Part shown: in pieces, positions 51,133 through 61,239 of the stretch
Layout of the letters: every line of letters begins with the position of its first letter
Position numbering within the stretch: position 1 is the stretch's first letter
NCBI GenBank assembly: GCA_016713435.1
Contig: JADJPD010000010.1
Span: forward strand, 372,001 to 436,000
DNA from: Gemmatimonadota bacterium
GTDB lineage: Bacteria; Gemmatimonadota; Gemmatimonadetes; Gemmatimonadales; GWC2-71-9
DNA length: 64,000 bases
Direction of reading: 5' to 3'
The notes under the pieces: model-generated
Told to the model about the DNA's origin: nothing
What the model saw: only the letters and a program-made list of their open reading frames with translations
Database searches by the model: none
Made by a program: the position numbers and the translations under genes

Positions 51133-52205
51133 TGACCAAGCGGCGAGGTTGCATGTTCTTCCTGGCACTCGTCGGCGTGCTCATGGCCGGCTACGGCACC
51201 GCGTACGTGGCGAGCGAGGACGTCCGCTACCTGACGCGGGCGGGCTTCGAGCAGGCCAAGATCCTCGAGGCGCGCCGTCCCATCCGGGACCTGATCGCCG
51301 ATCCCAAGACCGATGCGGAGACCCGTGCCCTGCTGCGGGTGGTGCTCGATGCGCGCGACTTTGCCGCGGAGCTCGGCTACGCCGCCGGCGAGACCTACAC
51401 CACCTACGCCGACGTCGGCCGCGACACGCTGCTCCTGGTGCTCTCCGCGAGCCCGAAGGACTGCCTCTGCCCGCACACCTGGAAGTATCCCATCGTGGGG
51501 CACATCCCCTACAAGGGCTTCTTCGACCCGGCCATGGCGCGGAAGGAGGCGGCGCGGCTGGAGCAGAAGGGCTACGACATCTACCTCCGCCCCGCCGGCG
51601 CCTACTCCACCCTGGGCTGGTTCAACGACCCGCTCTATTCCACCGCCCTGAGTCACGACAGCGTGGAGCTGGCGGCCACCGTCTTCCACGAGATCGCGCA
51701 CAACACGCTCTACGTGAAGAGCGCCACGCCCTTCAACGAGAGCTTCGCGCAGCTTGCCGGCTACCGGGCCGCCGAGGTGTTCTTCCGGCGGCGCGGCTCC
51801 ACCGAGGCGGCGGACCGCGCCGCCGCGCGCTGGCTCGACGAGGTGGTGCTCAGCGGCTATTACGCCGACCTCACGGGCCGGCTGGACACCCTCTACCGGC
51901 ACGCCCCCGATTCCGCCGCGGTGGACAGCGGCCGGGCCGAGCTGGGCCGCTGGGCGCGGGCCCAGCTGCAGGGGGACGTGGGCCGGCAATTGCGGACCTA
52001 TACCATCGGTCCCATGGCGGAGCGGCCGGTCAACAACGCGCGCCTCATCGCGGCGCGCATCTACCGGACGCGGCTGGAGCTCTTCGAGCGCTGGTTCGAG
52101 CAGCACGGCCGGGACATCGCGCTGGCCGTGGCCTCGCTCGACACGCTCATGCAGGGGGTGCCGGGCGACTCGGCGTATGCCCGGCTGGAGGGGGCATTGC
52201 GCTGA
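51132..52205 (+). CDS. Putative aminopeptidase (PF10023-like, HEIAH motif)
   Basis: A 357-residue protein with an N-terminal hydrophobic segment (CMFFLALVGVLMAGYGTAYVA) that may anchor or export it. The catalytic region contains LAATVFHEIAHNTLYVK, a HExxH zinc motif, followed by FNESFAQLAGYRAAEVFF with the third ligand Glu. The overall pattern (YLTRAGFEQAKILEARRPI, WFNDPLYSTALSHDSVELA) matches the predicted aminopeptidase family. Its ATG overlaps the stop of the barrel gene (TGATG), so protease, barrel and peptidase are one operon. Confidence 0.85.
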   Translation: MTKRRGCMFFLALVGVLMAGYGTAYVASEDVRYLTRAGFEQAKILEARRPIRDLIADPKTDAETRALLRVVLDARDFAAELGYAAGETYTTYADVGRDTLLLVLSASPKDCLCPHTWKYPIVGHIPYKGFFDPAMARKEAARLEQKGYDIYLRPAGAYSTLGWFNDPLYSTALSHDSVELAATVFHEIAHNTLYVKSATPFNESFAQLAGYRAAEVFFRRRGSTEAADRAAARWLDEVVLSGYYADLTGRLDTLYRHAPDSAAVDSGRAELGRWARAQLQGDVGRQLRTYTIGPMAERPVNNARLIAARIYRTRLELFERWFEQHGRDIALAVASLDTLMQGVPGDSAYARLEGALR

Positions 52206-52348
52206 CCGACGTGATGTTGAGGGTTTGGCGAGGCGCACGTGGGGGACATTTCATGAAGATGGGACGGATTCCATCCACCCCACTTGCGTAGATTCGCGTC
52301 ACTTCGAACCTTTCCGAACCCCCTGTAGGCAATTCACGTCGAGGTAGC

Positions 52349-53191
52349 ATGGCTCGTGACATCCTCCCCCTGGTGCGCGCCGCGCTGGAAGGCCGCTATG
52401 CGGTTGAGCGCGAGCTGGGACGGGGCGGGGCGGCGCGGGTGTTCCTGGCACGCAATCCCGCCGGCGAGGCGGTGGCCCTCAAGGTCCTGCACCCGCAGCT
52501 CGCGGCGAGTGTGGCGGCCGATCGCTTCCTGCGCGAGATCCAGTTCATCAGCAAGCTCACGCACCCGCGGGTGGCGCGGCTCCTGGACTACGGCGAGAGC
52601 GACTGGGTGCTCTGGTACGTCATGGAGTTCGTGCAGGGGCCCACGCTGCGCCAGCACCTCGACCGGGTGCGGCGCTGCTCGGTGTCGGACACGCTGCACA
52701 TCGCGCACGACCTGCTCGCCGCCCTCGGCAGTGCCCACACCGTCAGCATCGTCCACCGCGACGTGAAGCCCGACAACATCGTGCTCTGCACCGATGGGGC
52801 CACGCTGGTGGACTTCGGCATCGCCAAGGCGGTGGCCGAGGCCAGCTCGGACCGGCTCACCCGCTCGGGCTTTGCGGTGGGCACCTCGGCCTACATGAGT
52901 CCCGAGCAGATCGGGGGCATCGAGACCATCGACCCCCGCTCGGACCTGTACTCGCTGGGCTGCGTGCTCCACGAATGCCTGGCAGGCAAGCCGCCCTTCG
53001 ACGACCCGTTCGAGGACCTGATCCTCACCAAGCACCAGGTGGCCCCCATCCCCGACGTGCGCGAGGCCCGCGCCGACACCCCGCCCGCGCTCGCCGAGGC
53101 CATCCGGCGCGCCCTTGCCAAGGACCGCGACCAGCGCTGGCCCACGGCCGAGGCCATGGCCGCCGCGCTCCCCGCGCTGGCGCGGGCCTGA
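52349..53191 (+). CDS. Minimal soluble Ser/Thr protein kinase
   Basis: A 280-residue Hanks-type kinase with no membrane segment or extra domain. The Gly loop is GRGGAARVFLA, the ATP-binding Lys is in EAVALKVLHP, the catalytic loop is VHRDVKPDNIVL, the metal-binding motif DFGIAKA and the activation-segment end AYMSPEQIGG; WPTAEAMAAAL closes the C lobe. Its stop is 7 bp before the GTG of the EAL-HDOD gene, suggesting that the two act together. A TAGATT box at 52289 may be the -10 of its promoter. Confidence 0.95.
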   Translation: MARDILPLVRAALEGRYAVERELGRGGAARVFLARNPAGEAVALKVLHPQLAASVAADRFLREIQFISKLTHPRVARLLDYGESDWVLWYVMEFVQGPTLRQHLDRVRRCSVSDTLHIAHDLLAALGSAHTVSIVHRDVKPDNIVLCTDGATLVDFGIAKAVAEASSDRLTRSGFAVGTSAYMSPEQIGGIETIDPRSDLYSLGCVLHECLAGKPPFDDPFEDLILTKHQVAPIPDVREARADTPPALAEAIRRALAKDRDQRWPTAEAMAAALPALARA

Positions 53192-53198
53192 GGGCCGG

Positions 53199-54410
53199 GT
53201 GGATCTCTTCGTCGCCCGGCAGCCGATCTTCGACCGGCAGCGGCACGTGGTGGGCTACGAGCTGCTCTTCCGGTCGTCCCGCGAGAACATCTTCGGCAAG
53301 AACGACCCCAACAAGGCGTCGCTCAAGATGATGGACACGACGCTGCTGGGCTTCGGCCTGGACGCGCTCGTGGGGGACAAGCCCGCCTTCTTCAACGCCA
53401 CCCGCGAGGTCCTGGTCCGCGAGCACTGGGCGGTGCTGCCGCCGGCCAAGACCGTCATCGAGGTGCTCGAGACCGTGGAGCCGGACGCCGAGGTGGTGGG
53501 CGCCTGTGTCGGCCTCAAGAAGGCGGGCTACCAGCTGGCGCTGGACGACTTCGTCTTCCGCCCGGAGTACGAGCCGCTGCTGGAGCTGGCGGACATCATC
53601 AAGGTGGACTTCCTCCTCACCAAGGGTGCCGAGCGGAAGCGCCTGGCGGATGTCTATGGCAGCCGCGGCGTCCGGATGCTGGCCGAGAAGGTGGAGACCC
53701 ACGAGGAGTTCGAGGCGGGGCTCGCGGCGGGGTACACGCTCTTCCAGGGCTACTTCTTCTGCAAGCCGGAGATGGTCCTCGGCAAGGACGTCCCCGCGCT
53801 CAAGGCCAACCTGGTGCGCCTGCTGCAGGAGGTGAACCGGCCGGAGGTGAGCTTCGACCGGCTCGAGGACATCGTGAAGGGCGAGATGGCGCTCTCGGTG
53901 CGCCTGCTCCGCTACCTCCACTCCGCCGGCTTCGGCTGGCGGCACGACATCAGCACCATCAGCCAGGCGCTGCGCGTGCTGGGCGAGCGGCCCACCCGGA
54001 AGTGGGCGTCACTGGTGGCGCTCACGCTGATCGGCGACGACAAGCCCCCGGAACTCGTGACCACGTCCCTGGTGCGGGCGCAGTTCTGCGAGGAACTGGG
54101 GAACGAGATGGCACTCCCCGACCGCCCCGCGGACCTCTTCCTCATTGGCCTGCTGTCGCTGCTCGACGCCATGCTCGACCGGCCGCTGCCCGACATCGTG
54201 AGCGCCATGTCGCTCTCGGAGGAGATCCGCACCGCGCTCCTCGGCTGCGACTCCCTGCTCAGCGACGTCCTCCAGCTCGCCTCCTCCTACGACCGGGCCG
54301 ACTGGTACCGGGTCACCCACCTCGCCAACCGGACGGCGATCCCCGAGCCCCGCATCCCCGACGCCTACCGGCGGGCGGTGGAGTGGGTCACGGCCATCCA
54401 GAGCGGCTAG
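53199..54410 (+). CDS. EAL-HDOD (YuxH-type) signalling protein
   Basis: A 403-residue protein. The N-terminal 190 residues are a reduced EAL domain (FVARQPIFDRQRHVVGYELLFR, YQLALDDFVF, IKVDFLLT, AEKVETHEEFEAG, FQGYFFCKPE). The ELL in place of EAL and missing metal ligands suggest that it does not hydrolyse cyclic di-GMP. The C-terminal half is an HDOD domain (MALSVRLLRYLHSAGFG, ISTISQALRVLGERPTRKWASLVAL). Proteins of this architecture act in signalling networks. The GTG at 53199 starts the EAL domain directly. Confidence 0.9.
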   Translation: MDLFVARQPIFDRQRHVVGYELLFRSSRENIFGKNDPNKASLKMMDTTLLGFGLDALVGDKPAFFNATREVLVREHWAVLPPAKTVIEVLETVEPDAEVVGACVGLKKAGYQLALDDFVFRPEYEPLLELADIIKVDFLLTKGAERKRLADVYGSRGVRMLAEKVETHEEFEAGLAAGYTLFQGYFFCKPEMVLGKDVPALKANLVRLLQEVNRPEVSFDRLEDIVKGEMALSVRLLRYLHSAGFGWRHDISTISQALRVLGERPTRKWASLVALTLIGDDKPPELVTTSLVRAQFCEELGNEMALPDRPADLFLIGLLSLLDAMLDRPLPDIVSAMSLSEEIRTALLGCDSLLSDVLQLASSYDRADWYRVTHLANRTAIPEPRIPDAYRRAVEWVTAIQSG

Positions 54411-54469
54411 CGACCGAGCCGACCCCGCGGGGTGACGCGGTCGTGACAGCGCTGGCCCACCCTGCAGGC

Positions 54470-54829
54470 ATGCGGACCCCGAAACACCTCGTCCTGCTGC
54501 TCGTCCTCCTGGCCTGGCCGGGCGGGTTGCTCGCGCAGGCACCGGCGACGGAGCGGGTGCGCCTGCCACGGTACCTCACCTCCATGCGGCTCCACGCCAT
54601 GCTCGGGCCGGGGACCACGCCACGGCAAGCCCCCGCCGAGCCGGTGGCGCCCGGCCTGGAGGCCCCGACTGTGGCAGGCGGCCTCCGGTGGGCGGTGCGT
54701 ACCGGCCCGCTCGTCGTGCAGGCCGGCATCACGGGTGCCCGGGGCGGTGTGCGTCCCTTCCTCGGCCTGCTGCTGTTCCCACCGTCGGTTCGCCTTCCCC
54801 GCCCGGACCCCCAGCCGCCCGGGCGCTGA
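54470..54829 (+). CDS. Small secreted protein of unknown function
   Basis: A 119-residue protein with a clear signal peptide (RTPKHLVLLLVLLAWPGGLLAQ, cleavage after A-Q). The mature 95 residues are rich in Pro, Arg and Gly (LRWAVRTGPLVVQAGITGARGGVRPFLGLLLFPPSVRLP). No family is recognised. A GTG at 54443 is an alternative start but would lengthen the signal region. It is followed 70 bp later by the hydrolase-like lipoprotein gene. Confidence 0.55.
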   Translation: MRTPKHLVLLLVLLAWPGGLLAQAPATERVRLPRYLTSMRLHAMLGPGTTPRQAPAEPVAPGLEAPTVAGGLRWAVRTGPLVVQAGITGARGGVRPFLGLLLFPPSVRLPRPDPQPPGR

Positions 54830-54899
54830 GTCCGGAGGTGTTACCCCGCGGCTCAGGCAGGCGTGACCGGGCCGTGATGCCGGCCCGTAGGCTACGGGC

Positions 54900-55919
54900 A
54901 TGCCACCCGCCATGCTGCGTCACGTCACGCGAGCCCTCCGCGCGATCCTCCTGCTTCTTGTACCCGCCCTGGTCGTGGGGTGCGGTGACCACCGCCCGTT
55001 ACCGGTGCGTGAGGGCTGGCTGGCCCGGCCGGGCGGGGATTCGCTGCCGTACCGGATGGTGGGCGGCGGGCCGGATACGGTCGTGTTTGTCCATGGGGGG
55101 CCTGCATTCGGTGCGCGGTACCTGGAGGATGCCTTCGAGGGCCTCGGAGACCAGCGCACGCTCCTGTTCTACGACCTCAGGGGACGGGGACGCTCCCCGG
55201 CGGTCGTCACGCCGGACAGTCTCCGCCTCGACGTGGACGTCACCGACCTCGAGGCCCTGCGGGAGACACTTGGCCTGGCGCGGCTCACCCTCGTGGGGCA
55301 CCACTGGGGAACGGCGGTGGTCCTCAAGTACGCGCTTCGGTATCCGGGACGGGTGACTCGCGCAGCCCTGCTCGCGCCCTTCCCGCACAAGGGCCAGTAC
55401 ATGTTCGAGTTGATCCGGCAGCCTCACGACACCGTGGCGCTCGCCGCGCACCTGCGTGCCCGGGAGGCACGCGCCGACACCACCGACCCGCCCGGCTACT
55501 GCCGGCGGTTCTGGGGCATGGCCCTCTCTCCGATCGAGGTGACGGACCCGGCGGTGATCGGGCGCCTCGCCCCGGCGATCTGCGACGCGCCGCCCGCGGC
55601 CCTGCTGGCGCGGGAGGGGATCCAGCGACAGCTGTTCGCCACCTTCGGCACCTGGGACTGGAGCGACTCGATCCCGGGACTGACCATGCCGGTGCTCGTG
55701 GTCACCGGCGCCGGCAGTCCGGCGCTGCTCGCGGGGGCCCGGGCGTGGGCGGGGCGGCTGCCTGACGGCCGCCTGCTCGCGGCCGGGGTCACGCCGCTCT
55801 TTCCCTGGGTGGAGGACGCGCCGGGCATCCTCGCCGCGCTCCGCGAGTTCCTCGCGGGGACGTGGCCGCCGGCGGCCGTCCCGGTGGCCGCCCCGCCTGA
55901 CACCGCCACCAATCCGTGA
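54900..55919 (+). CDS. Alpha/beta-hydrolase-fold lipoprotein lacking the catalytic triad
   Basis: A 339-residue lipoprotein (signal ...LRAILLLLVPALVVGC). The fold is that of proline-iminopeptidase-like hydrolases: VVFVHGGPAFGARYLE, LFYDLRGRGRSPAV, then LVGHHWGTAVVLKYALRYP. The nucleophile elbow should read G-x-S-x-G, but the Ser position is His (GHHWG). The usual catalytic Asp region reads VTGAGSP, and the His segment reads TPLFPWVED without a His. All three triad positions therefore appear lost. It is probably a non-catalytic binding protein. Confidence 0.78.
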   Translation: MPPAMLRHVTRALRAILLLLVPALVVGCGDHRPLPVREGWLARPGGDSLPYRMVGGGPDTVVFVHGGPAFGARYLEDAFEGLGDQRTLLFYDLRGRGRSPAVVTPDSLRLDVDVTDLEALRETLGLARLTLVGHHWGTAVVLKYALRYPGRVTRAALLAPFPHKGQYMFELIRQPHDTVALAAHLRAREARADTTDPPGYCRRFWGMALSPIEVTDPAVIGRLAPAICDAPPAALLAREGIQRQLFATFGTWDWSDSIPGLTMPVLVVTGAGSPALLAGARAWAGRLPDGRLLAAGVTPLFPWVEDAPGILAALREFLAGTWPPAAVPVAAPPDTATNP

Positions 55920-56040
55920 CCAGCCCGTGACGGCCTCGCGCCGTCATCGCGGGCATTGGGGTCCATGCTGTGGTGCTGGCTGCGGGTCCCGGCCGGTGGT
56001 TCCTTGCCCTCGTGACATGCTCTCTACCCGGACGTGGTCC

Positions 56041-58792
56041 ATGCGCCTCCTCCGTCTGTGCCTGCTGCTCACCGGTCTCGGCCTGGCGCCGCTGTCGGCG
56101 CAGCAGCCCACTCCGCCGCCCGCCACGCCCGCCCCGACCGGACGGATCACCGGCCGCGTGGTGGATCGCGAGACCGGGCGACCGGTGCAGGGCGTGCGCG
56201 TGATGCTCGTCGGGCAGGCAGGCGTGGTGGAGACCGACCTGGATGGGCGTTACCGCACCCCGCCGGTCGCCGCGGGCCTCTATTCCGTGCGCGCCATGTA
56301 CATCGGCTACAACCCCGTGCAGCGCGACAGCATCAGGGTGGTCGGCGGGCAGACGGTGACCGTGGACTTCGCGCTGACCGTGCGCGCGGTGGAACTCGAC
56401 GAACTGGCCGTCGAGGCCGTGATCCCGGTGGCGCCCAAGACCGACGCCGGGCTCCTGGCCGCCCAGCAGGCCGCCCCGAGCGTGAGTGACGGCATCAGCG
56501 CCGAGGCCATCAGCCGGAGTCCCGACGGGGACGGCGGCGACGTGATCCGGCGGGTCACGGGGGTGGCGGTCTTCGACCGGAAGTTCGTCGTGGTCCGCGG
56601 CCTCAACGAACGCTACAGCACCACCACGCTGAACGGCGCCGACCTGCCGAGCCCCGAGCCGCTCAAGAAGGTGGCGCCCCTCGACATCTTCCCGGCCAGC
56701 CTGCTCGAGTCCATCGTCACCGCCAAGACCGCCACCGCCCGACAAGCCGGGCGACTTCGCCGGCGGCGCCGTGGAGGTCCGCACCAAGGACTTCCCCGAG
56801 AACCCGGTGTTCCAGATCGGCGTCTCGCAGGGGTTCAACTCCCAGACCACGTTCGAGCGCATGGCCATGGCGCCCCGGACCACCGCCGACTTCTTCGGCT
56901 TCGGCGACGCCCGGCGCCGGCCCAACGCCGATGCCATCGCCGGGCGGATCGACGAGCGGGCGCTGGAGTCCTACCGGAACGTGTGGACCGGCCACCCGGT
57001 GTCCGCCGCCCCCAACCTCGGCCTGAGCATCAACTTCGGCGGGCAGGTGGGCGAGACGACGCCCATCGGCTTCTCCGGGGCGCTCACCTACGGCAACAAG
57101 CGCGCGTACACCCCCGGCCGGCTGCTGGCCTACGTGCCGAACAAGACGGGCGACGGCGGGAACGGCCGCCTGCTCGACGAGAGCGTCGTGGAGGTGGAGT
57201 GGGGCGCGCTGGCCAACCTCTCCGTCCGGCTGGGGAGCGGCAGCAAGATCGGCTGGAAGAACCTCTACACCAGGAACGCCGAGGAGACCCTCGCCAGTGG
57301 CGAGGGCTACAACACCGAGAACAACACCGTCTTCGACACCTATGGCGTGCAGTACGTGGAGCGGGAGCTGCTCCAGACCCAGCTCGCCGGCGAGCACCTG
57401 CTCCCCTTCTTCTTCAACGCCCGGCTCGACTGGAAGGGCACGCTCGCCTGGGCGCGCCGGCGCGAGCCGGACCAGCGCCGCGCCAACTACGTCCGCTCGG
57501 GGGGCGTGGCGGTCCTGACGCAGTTCAACACCTTCCAGACCCGCGACCTCGACGACCGGATCCGCACCGGGCAGCTCGACCTCACGATCCCGCTCAGCCT
57601 GCGGCGGGAGGCCGACGCCGCCTTCAAGATGGGCGGGGTGCTGCGCGACAAGCCGCGCACGTTCACCTCGAGCTACACCGCGGTGCGGGCCCAGACCACC
57701 GACGTGGCCATCCTGTCGCTCCCGCCGGAGCAGCTCTTTGCGCCGGAGAACATGGGCACCGCGCTCACGGGCCAGCCGTTCGACTTCGGCGGCTCCTACG
57801 ACTCCGATGACGACCTCACCGCCGCCTACGGCATGCTGGACCTGCCGCTGCTGCCGCGGGTGCGGCTCGTCGGCGGGGTCCGCATGGAGCACTGGCGGCT
57901 GAACGTGTTCGAGGGGGGGCGCGCCGCGCCGGACTCGATCACCTTCCTGCGCCCCTACGATTTCCTCTGGTCGGCCAACCTCACCTGGTCCCTGACCGAC
58001 CAGATGAACGTGCGGCTGGCGGGGTTCCGCTCGCTGACGCGTCCCGACCCGCGCGAGCTCATCAACGATCGCTACCTCCCCGTGGGCACCGAGTGCGAGC
58101 TCACCGGTGACCCGACGCTCCGGCCCGCGCGCATCCTCAACCTCGACGCGCGCTGGGAGTTCTACCCGCGGGCCGCCGAGCTCTTCGCGGTCAGCGGGTT
58201 CTACAAGAAGTTCACCAACCCGCTGGTGGAAGTGATCCAGGAGACCGCCAACACCTGCTTCAGCTACACGGCCAACGGGGAGGGCGCGCGCAACTACGGC
58301 CTCGAGCTCGAGGCGCGCCGGGCGCTCGACTTCCTGCCGGGCGCCCTCGGCGGCCTGGCCCTCAGCGTCAACGCGACCATCCTGCACTCCGAGGTGGAGC
58401 TCGACCCCATTCGCTTCGGCGCCTCCGACGGCCTGGGCCTGCAGGGGCAGTCCCCCTTCCTGCTCAACGGCTCCCTCAGCTGGGCCAGCGCATCGGGCGG
58501 GACCTCGGTCTCCCTGCTCTTCAACTACTTCGCGAGCCGGATCGCGCGCTACGGCGGCGCGCAGCCCTCGCTGCCCGACGTGCGGCCGCCCAACGTGCTG
58601 GAGCAGGGGCGGCACAGCCTGGACGCCAAGGTCCAGCAGGTGTGGGGTCCACTCAAGCTGTCGCTCTCCGGCACCAACCTGACCGGGCAGGAGGTCCGGT
58701 GGGTGGTCGAGGGCACCGGCGGGCGGCTGCTCACGCGCCGGGCCCGGCTCGGTACGTCCTACTCGTTCGGGGTTACCTACGATGTCTTCTAG
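56041..58792 (+). CDS. TonB-dependent outer-membrane receptor with CarboxypepD-reg-like N domain (apparent frameshift)
   Basis: A receptor of about 917 residues. Order: signal peptide (RLLRLCLLLTGLGLAPLSAQQ), a carboxypeptidase-regulatory-like domain (ITGRVVDRETGRPVQGVRVMLVG, GRYRTPPVAAGLYSVRA), a plug (GVAVFDRKFVVVRGLNERYSTTTLNG), and a C-terminal barrel ending LGTSYSFGVTYDVF with terminal Phe. The two halves are in different frames, split near 56738-56741, where removing one C restores KPGDFAGGAVEVRTKDFPEN. Such receptors import substrates with TonB energy. It is followed directly by cohesin-like lipoproteins. An alternative start is 56017. Confidence 0.86.
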
Positions 58793-61199
58793 CCCGGCCC
58801 GCGGGATCGGCCGCCTGTGTGCGGCGCTGCTCCTCACCCTCTTCGTGGGTGGGGCCTGCCGGTCCGGCGAGAGCCTGGAGGCCCCGGGCCTGGTCCCGCC
58901 CGCCACCGTCTCCGCCACCGCGGTGAACCTGTCCGCGGTCCGGCTCGACTGGGCGAGCGTCGCCGGCGCCGACCTGCAGACGCTCCGCGTCCAGCGCCGC
59001 ACCAACCTCAAGGGCCGGTTCGAGACCGTGGCGGAACTCGACGCCGCGGCCACGACCTACTTCGACGCGGGGCTCGAGGCCGGCACCTTCTACGGGTATC
59101 GCGTGGTGGTGGTCAACCGCCTGGGCGAGACCTCCCGGCCCTCGGTGGTGGCCGGCGCGCTCACCCCGCCGGTGCCGGGGCTCCTGCTCCAGACCGCCCT
59201 GCAGGGCACCCCGGAGGCGCTGGCGGACCCCAACGGCTACCGCCTGACAATCAGCGGCCCGCGGGACACCACCCTCGCCCTCGGCCCCGCCGAGCAGCGG
59301 GTGGTGGCGCCCCTGCCCGCCGGCAGCTACACGGTGGTGCTGAGCGACCTGGCGCCCACCTGCACGCTGGTCGGGGACTCCGTGCGCACCGCGGTGGTGC
59401 GCGACACGGGGCTCGTCACCCGGACCCCCGTGGCCTTCACGGCGTCCTGCTCCGACCCGACCCGCGGCGGGCTCGTGGCGCTGGTGACGGTGACCGGCGA
59501 CAGCGTCGACGCCGACGGCTACCGCCTCGACTATGCGGGCATCATCCCCGGCGACTCGGTCCCGGCCGTGGGTGGGGCGACGGTGGGGGGCACGGGAGGC
59601 ACCCAGCCCTTTGCGGGCCTCCGGCCCGGCGACTACGAGGTGACGCTGAGCGATGTCGAGGTGCCGTGCCTGGTGAGTGGCGCGGCGAGCCAGAACGCCC
59701 AGGTGGCGGCGCTCGCGGTGGACACGGTCCGCTTCCAGGTGACCTGTCCCAACACCGGCGGCGGGGGCAACCCCAGCGCGCCCTTCGTGGTGCGCAATAC
59801 CTGGTCGCCCGCGCAGGCGAGTGCCGGCCAGACCGTCACCCTGGATGTTGCGGTGGACATGAGCGCCGTGCCGGGCACGCCGCTCGGCGCCATCCAGGCG
59901 GAGCTGCAGTACAACAGCGCGGTGCTGACCTTTGCGGGGAGCAGCTCGCCGGCCCCGGCGCAGATGAACAACCTGACGGTGAACGCGGGCACCCCCGGTG
60001 TCGTCAGCTGGGGCAACTTCACCACCTCCGCGACCGCCCCGACCGGGCTCGTCGCGGTGGCGCGCTTCACCTTCACCGTCAACGCGGCGAGCGGGCAGAG
60101 CACCACCCGCACCACCAACATCCTCGCCGCAGACGCGGACTTCGCGGAGATCGCCGACACGCTCTTCCGCGTGGTGGAGGACACCTTCACGGTCGGCTCC
60201 GGCGGGGGAGGGGGCAACCAGGCCCCCGTCGCCGAGGCCAACGGGCCGTACAGCGGCACCGTCGGCGGGGCCATCGCCTTCAGCTCGAGCGGCTCGGGCG
60301 ACTCCGACGGCAGCATCGCGGGCTACAGCTGGGCGTTCAGTGACGGGACCACGAGCACCCAGGCCAACCCCTCCAAGAGCTTCGCGAGCGCGGGCACCTT
60401 CACCGCCACCCTGACCGTCACCGACAACCAGGGGGCGACGGGCGTGGACCAGGCGAGCGTGACCATCACCGGCGGCGGGGGCGGCAACCAGGCGCCGGTG
60501 GCCGAGGCCAACGGCCCCTACAGCGGGACGGCCGGCACCCCGGTCAGCTTCAGTTCGGCGGGCTCCTCCGACCCGGATGGGAGCATCGCGAGCTACGCCT
60601 GGTCCTTCAGCGACGGCACCACCAGCACCCAGGCGAATCCCTCCAAGAGTTTCGCGAGCGCGGGGACCTACTCGGCCACCCTGACCGTCACGGACAACCT
60701 GGGTGCCACGGCGGTGGACCAGGCCAGTGTCACGATCGCGAGCGGCGGTGGCACACCCTTCACCTGGGCCGGCAGCTTCGGCGCCCTGGAGCCGGTGCCC
60801 GGCACCATCCCGCTCGTCATCACGCTCAACCTGACGCAGGACATCCCCCAGACCAGCGGGCCCGAGGCCCTGGGGCAGTACTTCGTGGATTCGCTCAAGT
60901 GGGACCCGGCGGTGCTGGAGTACCACTCCCTCACCTATGGGAGCGGCGGCGGGTCGTTCAACACCACGGATGCCGTGGGCGGCTGCAAGTGCAAGCTCAC
61001 CTTCAGCGGCCTGCCGACCAGCCCGCAGAACACGGGCCTCGTCACCGTCGCGACGGTGCGCTTCAAGCCGAAGGCCGGCACCGGCACCGTGACCTCCACG
61101 ACCACCTACCTCGGCCCGGTGCTCAGCACCAACCAGCTCGGGGCGTTCAACTACAGGAGCCTCATCACCATCGTGGACGGCACGCTGACCGTGCCGTGA
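58782..61199 (+). CDS. Multidomain lipoprotein with cohesin-like and PKD domains
   Basis: An 805-residue lipoprotein (signal ...CAALLLTLFVGGAC). Order: an FN3-like domain (residues 40-130); two repeats of a Cys-containing module (about 130-225 and 226-325, each ending V.F..TC or VRFQVTC); a cohesin-like domain (335-475: AGQTVTLDVAVDMSAVP, GAIQAELQYNSAVLTFAG, GVVSWGNF); two nearly identical PKD domains (480-655, PVAEANGPYSG...SFASAGT.TATLTVTDN); and a second cohesin-like domain (660-805). It overlaps the end of the receptor gene by 11 bp, indicating coupled expression and a joint role at the cell surface. Confidence 0.82.
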   Translation: MSSSPARGIGRLCAALLLTLFVGGACRSGESLEAPGLVPPATVSATAVNLSAVRLDWASVAGADLQTLRVQRRTNLKGRFETVAELDAAATTYFDAGLEAGTFYGYRVVVVNRLGETSRPSVVAGALTPPVPGLLLQTALQGTPEALADPNGYRLTISGPRDTTLALGPAEQRVVAPLPAGSYTVVLSDLAPTCTLVGDSVRTAVVRDTGLVTRTPVAFTASCSDPTRGGLVALVTVTGDSVDADGYRLDYAGIIPGDSVPAVGGATVGGTGGTQPFAGLRPGDYEVTLSDVEVPCLVSGAASQNAQVAALAVDTVRFQVTCPNTGGGGNPSAPFVVRNTWSPAQASAGQTVTLDVAVDMSAVPGTPLGAIQAELQYNSAVLTFAGSSSPAPAQMNNLTVNAGTPGVVSWGNFTTSATAPTGLVAVARFTFTVNAASGQSTTRTTNILAADADFAEIADTLFRVVEDTFTVGSGGGGGNQAPVAEANGPYSGTVGGAIAFSSSGSGDSDGSIAGYSWAFSDGTTSTQANPSKSFASAGTFTATLTVTDNQGATGVDQASVTITGGGGGNQAPVAEANGPYSGTAGTPVSFSSAGSSDPDGSIASYAWSFSDGTTSTQANPSKSFASAGTYSATLTVTDNLGATAVDQASVTIASGGGTPFTWAGSFGALEPVPGTIPLVITLNLTQDIPQTSGPEALGQYFVDSLKWDPAVLEYHSLTYGSGGGSFNTTDAVGGCKCKLTFSGLPTSPQNTGLVTVATVRFKPKAGTGTVTSTTTYLGPVLSTNQLGAFNYRSLITIVDGTLTVP
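60216..60755 (+). repeat. Two tandem 270-bp units encoding PKD domains
   Basis: Units at 60216-60485 and 60486-60755 encode nearly the same 90 residues, beginning NQAPVAEANGPYSGT. They indicate a recent internal duplication. Confidence 0.85.
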
Positions 61200-61239
61200 G
61201 GCCGGGCGCCGCGGTTGCGCCCCGGCCCTGGAGGCTCCA

